Below, one piece after another: positions 26,704-35,044 of a DNA stretch of 64,000 nt; within the stretch, counting starts at the first letter, position 1; every line of letters starts with the position of its first letter. The position numbers and the translations under genes are program-made. The stretch spans positions 1,612,001 through 1,676,000 of the forward strand of contig NC_009616.1 in assembly GCF_000016905.1 (NCBI RefSeq), in the 5' to 3' direction. The notes beneath the pieces are model-generated. The model saw only the letters and a program-made list of their open reading frames with translations, was not told the origin of the DNA and made no database searches. This DNA comes from Thermosipho melanesiensis BI429. Lineage in GTDB: Bacteria > Thermotogota > Thermotogae > Thermotogales > Fervidobacteriaceae.

Positions 26704-27789
26704 GTTTAGAATCTACCTATGAGGAATGGAAACCTACAGTTACCGCCACACCCCCTTCTTTCAAAAATTTGTTTAGTTTAGAATCTACCTATGAGGAATG
26801 GAAACTTAAATAATTTACTTAAATCAGCACGACGAATAACTTCATGTTTAGAATCTACCTATGAGGAATGGAAACTAAATTTATAACTCCAATTCCGTAT
26901 TTTTCCTTTACCTCCGTTTAGAATCTACCTATGAGGAATGGAAACTCCCTGGGGGCGATCACCCCCAAGGATGAGAAAAGAGTTTAGAATCTACCTATGA
27001 GGAATGGAAACTTCCAGGGAGCCTCCCATATATCGGGGTCCCTGTTTGTTTCGTTTAGAATCTACCTATGAGGAATGGAAACATCATAACAAGGCCATCA
27101 TAACCAGCTGCACCAATTTTCGTTTAGAATCTACCTATGAGGAATGGAAACAAAAAAGAAGAGGAGCAAAACTAACGCTCCTCTTCTTCGTTTAGAATCT
27201 ACCTATGAGGAATGGAAACCACCTCCCCCCAAAATTTTTGTTTCAACCTCCATGCTTTCCCCGTTTAGAATCTACCTATGAGGAATGGAAACCAAGGTTT
27301 TCCACAAGGGTGGTACGCGGCAACTCAAAAGTTACCGTTTAGAATCTACCTATGAGGAATGGAAACTACTGGGCAACGTTAATGAATGTCCTGACGGAAG
27401 AATAAAATAGTTTAGAATCTACCTATGAGGAATGGAAACTTGTAAAAATATGCAACTATATCCTCTACCCTATATGTATTTTGTTTAGAATCTACCTATG
27501 AGGAATGGAAACCATTAGAATTGAGAACTCCTATATATTCAATATCATGCAAGTGTTTAGAATCTACCTATGAGGAATGGAAACGAAAAATCACCAGTTC
27601 TATCATTTCTTGTTTATTCATAGTTTAGAATCTACCTATGAGGAATGGAAACCGATTGTGATTTCAGATATGATTCGCCATTGTCAAGTGTTTAGAATCT
27701 ACCTATGAGGAATGGAAACTCTCTTGTTTTGTTAATTCTTCTTCGCATTCTTTGATGCGGTTTAGAATCTACCTATGAGGAATGGAAAC
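26704..27789 (+). CRISPR. CRISPR array 1: 16 repeats, 15 spacers
   Basis: The 30-bp repeat begins GTTTAGAATCTA and ends GGAATGGAAAC; all 16 copies look identical. Repeats start at 26704, 26776, 26846, 26916, 26982, 27053, 27122, 27190, 27263, 27337, 27410, 27483, 27555, 27623, 27690 and 27760. Spacers are 36-44 bases. Leader on the left, so transcription is rightward. Spacers 5, 6, 7 and 15 recur, as exact reverse complements, in array 2. Spacer 7 contains a 12-bp hairpin and spacer 4 a GC-rich one. The last 8 bases ATGGAAAC would form the crRNA 5' handle after Cas6 cleavage. Confidence 0.99.
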
Positions 27790-27880
27790 TTGTGGTAATA
27801 ATATAAATTCTAAATAATTCAGATTGTATTGATATGATACAAAAGCTAAGGAATAAAATTTTTATTTTTTGTTTTTTATG

Positions 27881-27915
27881 AAAAACTGGTGAGAAAAAAT
27901 CTCACCAGTTTTTTT
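27881..27915 (+). terminator. Terminator downstream of array 1
   Basis: AAAAACTGGTGAGA / TCTCACCAGTTTTT hairpin with a short A-rich loop and a T-tract, about 90 bases after the last repeat. It should end the pre-crRNA transcript. Confidence 0.92.
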
Positions 27916-28120
27916 GTAATCTTTTTTTGGATTATGTCAGATTATTTAAATATGATTCGTTAAATATAATGAAAAGGATAAAGGTTGCATACAAATTTGT
28001 GATAAGGATTTTTGAAAAAGAAACTTTGCTTGTTTAATTTTTCGGTTTTATATGTTACAGGTTTTTGGCTGAAAATTGTGATACATTGATGTACTTTGTC
28101 TTTATGTTTTTTTGGATTTA

Positions 28121-28152
28121 GTATTCCCGGCGTTAGCTGGGGATACCTTTTT
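28121..28152 (+). terminator. Terminator-like hairpin just upstream of cas2, possible attenuator
   Basis: GTATTCCCGGC / GCTGGGGATAC pairs over 11 positions (two G-T pairs) around a GTTA loop and is followed by CTTTTT. It stands 20 bases before the cas2 start codon, beyond a possible TATAAT at 27965-27970. Array readthrough is already stopped at 27881-27915, so this hairpin may control the adaptation genes. Confidence 0.65.
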
Positions 28153-28172
28153 AAAAACAAGGGGTGAACGGA

Positions 28173-28433
28173 ATGTACGTAATAATGGTATATGATGTTA
28201 ATAAAAAAAGAGTACAAAAAGTTTTAAAAACGGCAAGGAAATACTTAAAATGGGTGCAGAAATCTGTATTTGAGGGCAAAATAACGGAAAAGAATTTAAA
28301 AAAATTAAGAGATCAATTATTGGAATTAATTAATCAAGAGGAAGATTCTATATATTGGTATATAATGGAGCCTGAGTTTAAACCCTATAGAAAAATATTG
28401 GGAAAATCGGAGAATATTTCAAATCTAATTTAG
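28173..28433 (+). CDS. cas2: CRISPR-associated endoribonuclease/adaptor Cas2 (first copy)
   Basis: 86 residues with the Cas2 ferredoxin core: YVIMVYDVNKKRVQKVLK at the start (metal-binding Asp in YDV), then KWVQKSVFEGKI and EEDSIYWYIM. Cas2 bridges two Cas1 dimers in the spacer integrase. ATG at 28173 with AAGGGGTG upstream; a GTG at 28164 lies inside that site. It is the first gene of cas2-cas1-cas2. A terminator-like hairpin precedes it. Confidence 0.95.
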   Translation: MYVIMVYDVNKKRVQKVLKTARKYLKWVQKSVFEGKITEKNLKKLRDQLLELINQEEDSIYWYIMEPEFKPYRKILGKSENISNLI

Positions 28434-28445
28434 GGGGTGTTTTAA

Positions 28446-29432
28446 TTGGAAACTTTATATATTTTTACTGATGGTGAATTAAGAAGGAAAAATAATGCTT
28501 TATATTTAAAACCCAAAGATAATAATATGAAGCCACTTTTTGTTCCGTTGAAAAGTGTTTCATCTTTGATGATATTTTCAGAAGTTAGTATGAATAAAAG
28601 ATTTCTTGACCTTTTATCTAAAGAAGGTATTCCTGCGTTTTTTTACGGATATTATGAAAATTTTATTGGTACATTTTATCCAAAACAGGTTAATAAAACA
28701 GGTGAGATGTTAGTTTTACAATATAAACACTACGAGGATATTAATAAGCGTTTAAAAATTGCTAGTGAAATTCTAAATGCTGCGGTTGATAATATGGTTA
28801 ATTTATTGAGTAGTTTTAAAGAAATAACACATACGGAGATAGAATATATAACAAAATTGAAAGCATCTTTTAAAAAGCAGCGTAATATTCCTGCGTTGAT
28901 GGCAATAGAAGGAAATATTAGAAAGGTATATTATTCTGCTATTGGAAAAATAGTAGGAAAAAAGGACTTTGAATTTGTGGAAAGAACTAAACAACCACCT
29001 AAGGATAAAATTAATGCACTAATAAGTTTTGGAAATGTTGTTTTGTACAATATTGTACTGGCAGAAATATACAAAACTTCATTAGAACCTCGAATAAGTT
29101 TTTTACATGAACCAAATAAAAGGAACTTTTCCTTGCAGTTGGATATTTCGGAAATTTTTAAACCAATAGTGGTTGACAAAGTAGTTTTAAAATTGATAAA
29201 TAATGGCATGATAAAAAAGAAAGATTTTGAAAATGTAAAAGATGGAGTATATCTTTCAAAAGAAGGCAAAAAGAAATTTGTTCAAGAATTGGAAAATAGA
29301 TTGGAAAAGAAGATTTTTTTGTATAAAGATCAAAGAGTAACTTTAAAAACAGTTATTTTACATGAATGTTATAAATTAATCAGGCATCTAAAAGGAGAAG
29401 AGGAATATAAAGGATTTGTATTAAAGGAGTGA
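28446..29432 (+). CDS. cas1: CRISPR integrase Cas1
   Basis: 328 residues. Catalytic residues Glu155 (in LMAIEGNIRK), His221 (FLHEPNKRNFSL) and Asp233 (LQLDISEIFKP) are present, with the N-terminal beta domain (LYIFTDGELRRKNN...VPLKSV) and the late region KDQRVTLKTVILHECYKLIRHL. It inserts new spacers at the leader end of both arrays. It is not fused to a reverse transcriptase, and no cas4 is nearby. TTG start with TAGGGGGTG upstream. Confidence 0.97.
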   Translation: METLYIFTDGELRRKNNALYLKPKDNNMKPLFVPLKSVSSLMIFSEVSMNKRFLDLLSKEGIPAFFYGYYENFIGTFYPKQVNKTGEMLVLQYKHYEDINKRLKIASEILNAAVDNMVNLLSSFKEITHTEIEYITKLKASFKKQRNIPALMAIEGNIRKVYYSAIGKIVGKKDFEFVERTKQPPKDKINALISFGNVVLYNIVLAEIYKTSLEPRISFLHEPNKRNFSLQLDISEIFKPIVVDKVVLKLINNGMIKKKDFENVKDGVYLSKEGKKKFVQELENRLEKKIFLYKDQRVTLKTVILHECYKLIRHLKGEEEYKGFVLKE

Positions 29433-29707
29433 GAAGTATTAAATACATATTAGTTGTCTATGATGTAAACGAAAAAAGAATAAATAAGGTTCATAAGGTA
29501 TTGAAAAAATATATTATTTGGCAACAAAACTCTACTTTTGAAGGGAATGTAACACAGGCAAACATCAAGAGAATGATTTATGAACTAAATAAAAAAATAA
29601 ATAGCAAAGAAGATAGCATACTAATATATTTTTTCAATTCCAAAACAGTTATAAGAAAAGAAGTAGATGGAATTGAAAAATGGAATGTTTCAAGTAATTT
29701 TATCTAA
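29429..29707 (+). CDS. cas2: Second Cas2-family protein
   Basis: 92 residues: YILVVYDVNEKRINKVHK (Asp in YDV), WQQNSTFEGNV, EEDSI-like KEDSILIYFF. It is clearly a Cas2 but divergent from the first copy. The annotated GTG at 29429 overlaps the cas1 stop, and its AAAGGA lies directly against the start. The site AAAGGAG (29423-29429) is spaced eight bases from an in-frame ATT at 29438, so the true start could be that rare codon. Two cas2 genes flanking one cas1 are unusual. Confidence 0.9.
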   Translation: MRSIKYILVVYDVNEKRINKVHKVLKKYIIWQQNSTFEGNVTQANIKRMIYELNKKINSKEDSILIYFFNSKTVIRKEVDGIEKWNVSSNFI

Positions 29708-29802
29708 ATTGTATAAAATATGTTGAAATTTAGTCGAACTTTTAATTAAATAGAAAATTTGTTTCTTTTTGGCAAAAAAAGATTCAGAAGGAGGATGGAA
29801 AT

Positions 29803-30049
29803 TTGAGATTGTCAGAGCAAAACGAATTGTTTACAAAAATAATTAATTTTACAGATGAAACCATTCAAATAATAAAAAATCAAAATACAAGAAACGGTTT
29901 TAAATCTTGTTAAAAACAAAACAGTTACCCATGAACATGAAGTGGAATTTATATTGGAAGCTATACAAGATCTTATATATTTGTTTTGGTTTGATGATTG
30001 TTTTTCAAAAGAATATGAATATAAATTTGGTAAATTAAAAGGTGAGTAA
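29803..30049 (+). pseudogene. Small gene split by a frameshift in an A6 run
   Basis: A TTG at 29803 with AAGGAGG eight bases upstream opens LSEQNELFTKIINFTDETI and stops after 36 codons. With one A removed from the A6 run near 29875, the frame continues as IQETVLNLVKNK and EFILEAIQDLIYLFWFDDC to a stop at 30049, about 81 residues. The second half keeps good codon character. No family is recognised. Either a recent mutation, a sequencing slip, or a gene read by polymerase slippage. Confidence 0.5.
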
Positions 30050-30055
30050 AACAAT

Positions 30056-30244
30056 GTGAAAAAAGACTTTATGAGATATTTAAAATTATATATAATCATG
30101 AGTTACGGATGGAGTGATAACACCAAAACATTAGTTTTAGGATATGTGCCAGTAGATTTTATTGCAAATAAAAATAATTATAACTTAGAAGTATGCACAC
30201 AAAGCACACATATTAAAGATTTATTCTTTGAAAATAGTGCTTAG
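30056..30244 (+). CDS. Hypothetical small protein
   Basis: 62 residues starting GTG at 30056, with AAAGGTGAG upstream, directly after the frameshifted gene. It reads KKDFMRYLKLYIIMSYGWSD, then VLGYVPVDFIANKNNYNLEV, and resembles no family I know. The position among small genes between cas2 and the CARF gene suggests a CRISPR-associated accessory, but a decayed fragment is equally possible. Confidence 0.4.
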   Translation: MKKDFMRYLKLYIIMSYGWSDNTKTLVLGYVPVDFIANKNNYNLEVCTQSTHIKDLFFENSA

Positions 30245-30284
30245 AAGATAATTTAAAAACGATAATAAATGAGGAGGGGAAATT

Positions 30285-30474
30285 ATGGTATATGTATGGA
30301 AAGCATGTCCAAGATGTGGAACAGAATGTAAGGATAATGAAGAGTATTGTGACGAGTGTGGCTGGACTTTTTACAACAAATCTTAATTACGATGATCATT
30401 GGGACTTTTGGAGAGAGTTAGCAGAAGATACTTTAGGTGTAGATTTAGACGGCATAAGCGGAGCTAGAGTATGA
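30285..30474 (+). pseudogene. Zinc-ribbon small protein, frameshifted
   Basis: ATG at 30285 with GAGGAGGGG upstream opens a zinc ribbon (KACPRCGTECKDNEEYCDECGW) and stops at 30386 after 33 codons. Dropping one T from the T5 run near 30370 continues the frame as LNYDDHWDFWRELAEDTL...GARV to 30474, about 62 residues. Both halves look like real protein. This is the second homopolymer break within 600 bases. If the short form is functional it is a free zinc ribbon. Confidence 0.5.
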
Positions 30475-30544
30475 GAAATACTTGATGATTTGGGGTATTG
30501 ATTTTTGTTGTTTAAATAAAAATATTTAAATAGGGGGAGTTGAT

Positions 30545-31672
30545 GTGAAAACATTAATTAATACAGTTGGAGCAAGTTTAATTAATAATTTGCAGAAAAT
30601 TGGGTTGAAAGAAGCTTTTGAAAATGGAGAAATAGATAAAATAACAAAAAGTCTTTTAGAAATTGAAGGAAATCCAGAAAATCTAAGAGAATTTGGCGCA
30701 GAAATAAATTCAATAGTAAGTATTATAAAGAAAGGTTACTTAACAGAAAGGAAAAATTTGTATTTTTTAGTTTCGGATACTGACGAAGGAAAGAAAATTG
30801 GAGAGATTTTAAAGGGTTATTTTGAAAATATTAAAAATTTTAATTTTGAAAAAGTTACTGTTTGTGTAATAGAAAAACTTAATGATGCTAGACCTTATGA
30901 TTTTAAAATACATGGATTGAGGAATTTAATAAAGAAGATTGCGGAATTTGTAAGAAAACATTATGGAGAAGTTATTATAAATGCTACAGGTGGATATAAA
31001 GCACAAATAGCTTTTGCTTTAGCCCTTGGTCAAACTTTAAAGGTGCCTGTCTACTATAGATTTGAAAGATTTCCTGAAGTTATAGAACTAGAACCTTTAC
31101 CATTAGATTTGGATAAAAATTACTACTTTTTAGCAAGAAATTTATTTGAACAAATAGATAATAGTTTAGGAAAATTTGTTGAGTTTGGTGAAGTGGAAAT
31201 TCAATATAAGATTTTACCAGTGGAAGCAAAGATTTTTTTTGATATTGAAAAAATTGATGGCAAAAAATATTTATCTATAAGTCCAATGGGACAAATATAT
31301 TTAGAATCTATTAGAAGTAAATTTTATTTTTTAAACAAAGAAATACAATTGGAAAAAAGAAAAGGTGAAATTAAGTTTATTAGTAGTGGTAAAGAAGGAC
31401 ATTCTATTCAGATTATTAATAATTATAGTTTGAAAGATTTATTTGAAAGATTTAAATATATTACAAGTTTAAGGGTTACAAGAGCATCTCAAAGTGAACG
31501 TACAAGTAGTTCAAAAGTTAAGATAGTTGGAAACAAATTGATAATTATATTACATACAAAAAAAGGTTTAATACATTTTGAAGCTGAAACAACAGCAAGA
31601 AATGAAGAAGAGTTAGAAATAATAAGATTAAGATTAGAAGAGTTTTTAGATGAAAATTTTGATGGTAGATGA
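30545..31672 (+). CDS. CARF-domain effector of type III CRISPR, C-terminal RelE-like region
   Basis: 375 residues. The N-terminal CARF domain (about 1-180) fits the APE2256/TIGR02619 group: LINTVGASL at the start, FLVSDTDEGKKIGEIL, and INATGGYKAQIAFALALGQ, which lines the cyclic-oligoadenylate pocket. A middle segment of about 90 residues could be a winged helix. The C-terminal 85 residues (YSLKDLFERFKYITSLRV, then KVKIVGNKLIIILHTKK) have the helix-pair-then-sheet pattern of RelE toxins. That would give the architecture of the known CARF-RelE mRNA interferase Cami1; the RelE part is inference. GTG start with AGGGGGAG upstream, ahead of cmr1. Confidence 0.65.
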   Translation: MKTLINTVGASLINNLQKIGLKEAFENGEIDKITKSLLEIEGNPENLREFGAEINSIVSIIKKGYLTERKNLYFLVSDTDEGKKIGEILKGYFENIKNFNFEKVTVCVIEKLNDARPYDFKIHGLRNLIKKIAEFVRKHYGEVIINATGGYKAQIAFALALGQTLKVPVYYRFERFPEVIELEPLPLDLDKNYYFLARNLFEQIDNSLGKFVEFGEVEIQYKILPVEAKIFFDIEKIDGKKYLSISPMGQIYLESIRSKFYFLNKEIQLEKRKGEIKFISSGKEGHSIQIINNYSLKDLFERFKYITSLRVTRASQSERTSSSKVKIVGNKLIIILHTKKGLIHFEAETTARNEEELEIIRLRLEEFLDENFDGR

Positions 31673-31707
31673 AAAACATAAGAAATAAATAATTAAGGAG
31701 TGATAAA

Positions 31708-32832
31708 GTGGAAAAATTGAAATTAACTATAAATTTTACAACTCCTTCATTTGCAAGCAATAATAGAAAAGATTTTAAACTAACTTCTCAAACAATAAGA
31801 GGTATCTTAAGATTTTGGTTTAGAGCTATTATTCCAAGAATTATCAACATTCATAAATACAATGAATGTGATAAAAAATTTATAGGATTAAAAAAAGCAG
31901 AAGAATTAATTTTCGGCTCTACGGAGAGAAAATCATCTTTTGATTTAGTGATTGAAACAGTTGATAAGCTTTTAGAAAAAAATAATAAAAATACATATTA
32001 CTTATATGGTTTGGAAGGCAGGAAATTTTCAAGAGAAAATTCTGAATTTAAGCTAATTTTTTACATAAAAAACAAGCAAATGGAAGATTCATTGAAAGAT
32101 TTGTTAAAAAATCTTTTACTGCTTATTTCCACCGTTGGTGGTATTGGTGCAAAATCAAGAAAGGGATTGGGAAGTTTTGAGGTGTTGGGAGAAAAAAAGT
32201 ATGAACTTGAAGAATTATTGAAAATTCTAGATAACATAAACAAAGAAATATTCAAGAGAAGAGGATTTGAATTTGAACCTACAAAATTTGACAATAAGAA
32301 TGTTTCAGATTACCCAGTATTAATGGATGGTTATTACGAATTTTTTACCAAAGAACTTAAAACTAAAAGTTTGGAAAAAGTTTTTGAAATTCTTTTTCAT
32401 AATAGTAGAGATAGAAATAGAAAAGGAATTTACCTCAAAACAAAATATGACTTAAGAATGGAAGGTAATGACTCATTTAAAAAAGCAATAAATGCTTTAA
32501 ATTTAAATAAAAGAACTACAAATATCATTTTTTACCAATCTATTTTAGGTTTACCTATAAATTATTATATTAGAGGAAAAGGGCAATTTAAATTAGAATC
32601 AAAAGGCAAAGAAAATAGAAAAGCTTCTCCCTTATTTATTTCAATTCACAGAGATAAAAATAACGACTATTTTGTGAATTTTTTGATTATGAAGAGTAAA
32701 TTAACAAGTGATTTAGAACCAAAATTAGTATTTGGTGCAAGAAATAAAATCAGGAATAAGATCGAAATAAAGGGAAGTCACGAATACGGTAAACTTATTA
32801 GAAACTTAAGAGATAATTTAGAAAAAGTTTAA
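31708..32832 (+). CDS. cmr1: Type III-B RAMP protein Cmr1
   Basis: 374 residues. The start LKLTINFTTPSFASNN and QTIRGILRFWFRAI are Cmr1 hallmarks, followed by EELIFGSTE and the glycine-rich GGIGAKSRKGLGSFEV. Cmr1 caps the 3' end of crRNA in the Cmr complex. GTG start with AAGGAGTG upstream. It is the first of six cmr genes in the canonical order 1-6. Confidence 0.93.
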   Translation: MEKLKLTINFTTPSFASNNRKDFKLTSQTIRGILRFWFRAIIPRIINIHKYNECDKKFIGLKKAEELIFGSTERKSSFDLVIETVDKLLEKNNKNTYYLYGLEGRKFSRENSEFKLIFYIKNKQMEDSLKDLLKNLLLLISTVGGIGAKSRKGLGSFEVLGEKKYELEELLKILDNINKEIFKRRGFEFEPTKFDNKNVSDYPVLMDGYYEFFTKELKTKSLEKVFEILFHNSRDRNRKGIYLKTKYDLRMEGNDSFKKAINALNLNKRTTNIIFYQSILGLPINYYIRGKGQFKLESKGKENRKASPLFISIHRDKNNDYFVNFLIMKSKLTSDLEPKLVFGARNKIRNKIEIKGSHEYGKLIRNLRDNLEKV

Positions 32833-32848
32833 TGAGGAGGAATAAGCT

Positions 32849-35044
32849 GTGGTTTGGAAGAAAAAAATTGAAATATATAAATCAATTAGAGATGTTTTTG
32901 ATTCAATTTTAAAGGGAAATATTAATGGAGAACCAAGTATTTTAGCTAAGGTAAATGTAAATTTTTTGCAGGAACCTGAAGTCATTCATCCTCTTACAGG
33001 TGAGAGATTAAAGCTTGAAAAGCAAGCGTTAAAAAATCTTTTGGAAAATATAAATTTTAGTAAAATGAAAAACTTTGAATTCTCAAATGATTTTAGAAAA
33101 ACTTTCTATGAATTGTGGTGGAATATTCCAAAATATTTAGCAATCCCATTTATAATTCCAGAGAATCCAAAGATTCCTTTCTCATCAATAATTGATTATT
33201 TAGATAATCTTTCTGCGCAGAGCATTACTGACAATTTGTCTTTATTGCTTGTATCAATTGGACCAGTTCAGGAATTTATAGCCGCTGCAAGAAGTACTAT
33301 AGATTTGAAAATGGGCAGTTACCTGTTATCTTATTTAGTTTTTCAGGGAATTAAAGTTATTGGTGAAGGATACGGATACGATAATATTATTTTTCCATAT
33401 ATGCGTGGAAGTTATTTTGTTAAAAAAGAATTTGAGAAGTTTGGTATAAAAGTTAGTAATTACTTGGCTCCTTCTGTTGCATCATTACCTAATGTTTTTA
33501 CCGCTATTGTTCCAACTGATGAACTTCAGGAATTAAAAAAGAAGATAGAAATTGCAGTAAAAACCGAAATGCAACAAATTAGTGATTTTGTAAAATCATA
33601 TGTTTTGAAAAATAGAATTATTGGTAATCAACAAATCAATTTGTTAGATAGATTTTCAAAAAGTTGGGATAAGCAAATTGCTCAATTTCCAACTATAATT
33701 ATGGTTGAACAGGAGATGGGAAATTTAAAGGAGATAGTGGAACAACATTTTGAATATACTAAAGATGAAAATATCAAAAAACTATTTGAATCTATTGAAA
33801 CATTGGGTATACCTGAACAGGTATTTTATGGTGTTTTTAGTGAGCTGCTTGGAATAAAAAGTGCGTTAAGGAAGGCGACAAGAGATTTTATTCAGGTTTA
33901 CGAAAATAGTATCCAGCATGGTGATGATTTAAGTGGAGAAAATAAATCTTTGGTAGAGATATTAACAAAATATGGAAATGAAGAAAAAAAAGAAAAATTG
34001 TCAGCCATATCTACAATTAAAAGGTTTTTTGTAAATTATTTAGAAAAAATAGGATATAAAGAAGCATATGAAAAATTAAAAACTATAAAATCTACAGAGG
34101 AAATTGCGGGAAAGTACAAAATAGCTGCATTAATAATGGATGGAGATAATATGGGGAAATGGATCTCTGGTAAGCTTGCACCTAGCATGAAAAATAGAGT
34201 ACATACTAAGGTTATAGAATATTTTGAAAAAAACCAAAGTAATGAGATAAAGAATTTAAAAAACTTAAGATTGATTTCACCATCATATCAAAGAACAATA
34301 AGTAGAACGTTGAATAACTTTGCAAATTTTGTGCCAAAAATTGTGGAGGAATTCGATGGATTGTTGATATACGCAGGAGGAGACGATGTTTTAGCTTTAT
34401 TCCCATCAAATAAAGTTTTTGAAGCGGCAAATAAAATAAGAAAAGTATATTCAGGAATTGGTAATATTAAAATAGACAATTTTATTTTTAAAGATGGATG
34501 GTGCTATATTAATGATGAAAAAATACCATTGTTTAACATGATGGGGAAAAAACTAACAATGAGTGTAGGAATCTCAATTGCAAATAGTAAGTTTAATTTA
34601 AAAATGCTTTTAAATTTGGCTAGAAATATGGAAAAACTTGCAAAAAGTAATGTCAAAAATGGTAGAGAGAAAAGTAGCTTTGCAGTTGCTACAATTAGAA
34701 GAAGTGGTCAAATAAAAGAATCTAAAATTTTCTGGGAAGTAAATGATTATGATGTTATAAATGAAGCACAGAATTTTATCAAAAAATATGAAAGCAAGAA
34801 ATCAATGAAAAGGGTAGTAATCAGAATAATGCATGAATTTGAAAATTTTGGAGTACCTGATAATATAATTTCCCTTGAGGAATTTAAAGGTAAAGTTATT
34901 CCTTTTATTGCTGAAAAAATATTTTTTAATGATTTGTGTGATGAGAAATTTTTAGATATTAAAGATAAGGAAGAATTTGAAGAATATCTTAGGGTGCTTG
35001 AGAATTTAGAGTATGCAAGAAAGGAGAATGAAAATGAAGATTAA
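32849..35044 (+). CDS. cmr2: Type III-B Cas10 (Cmr2), lacking an HD nuclease domain
   Basis: 731 residues. First palm seen as LLLVSIGPVQEFIAAARSTIDL; zinc region weak; second palm has IMDGDNMGKW and YAGGDDVLALFP (GGDD at residues 510-513), followed by MSVGISIANSKF. An intact GGDD predicts cyclic oligoadenylate synthesis. The 130 residues before the first palm show no His-Asp motif, and the protein is shorter than Cmr2 of Pyrococcus, so DNA cleavage by this subunit is unlikely. GTG start with GAGGAGG upstream. Confidence 0.95.
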   Translation: MVWKKKIEIYKSIRDVFDSILKGNINGEPSILAKVNVNFLQEPEVIHPLTGERLKLEKQALKNLLENINFSKMKNFEFSNDFRKTFYELWWNIPKYLAIPFIIPENPKIPFSSIIDYLDNLSAQSITDNLSLLLVSIGPVQEFIAAARSTIDLKMGSYLLSYLVFQGIKVIGEGYGYDNIIFPYMRGSYFVKKEFEKFGIKVSNYLAPSVASLPNVFTAIVPTDELQELKKKIEIAVKTEMQQISDFVKSYVLKNRIIGNQQINLLDRFSKSWDKQIAQFPTIIMVEQEMGNLKEIVEQHFEYTKDENIKKLFESIETLGIPEQVFYGVFSELLGIKSALRKATRDFIQVYENSIQHGDDLSGENKSLVEILTKYGNEEKKEKLSAISTIKRFFVNYLEKIGYKEAYEKLKTIKSTEEIAGKYKIAALIMDGDNMGKWISGKLAPSMKNRVHTKVIEYFEKNQSNEIKNLKNLRLISPSYQRTISRTLNNFANFVPKIVEEFDGLLIYAGGDDVLALFPSNKVFEAANKIRKVYSGIGNIKIDNFIFKDGWCYINDEKIPLFNMMGKKLTMSVGISIANSKFNLKMLLNLARNMEKLAKSNVKNGREKSSFAVATIRRSGQIKESKIFWEVNDYDVINEAQNFIKKYESKKSMKRVVIRIMHEFENFGVPDNIISLEEFKGKVIPFIAEKIFFNDLCDEKFLDIKDKEEFEEYLRVLENLEYARKENENED

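Noticed and set aside
27004-27195. Open frame with repeated LESTYEEWK peptide
   Set aside because: It is the CRISPR repeat read as protein; the same peptide appears from the array at 39075-39829.
27818-27860. Possible degenerate terminal repeat after array 1
   Set aside because: Only about half of 30 positions match, no better than AT-rich background.
28446-29432. Reverse-transcriptase fusion of Cas1
   Set aside because: The protein is a plain 328-residue Cas1, so RNA-derived spacers cannot be argued from an RT domain here.
30292-30474. Frame starting at an ATG inside the zinc-ribbon gene
   Set aside because: Its first half is the zinc-ribbon sequence out of frame; only its C-terminal half looks like protein, as the frameshifted continuation.
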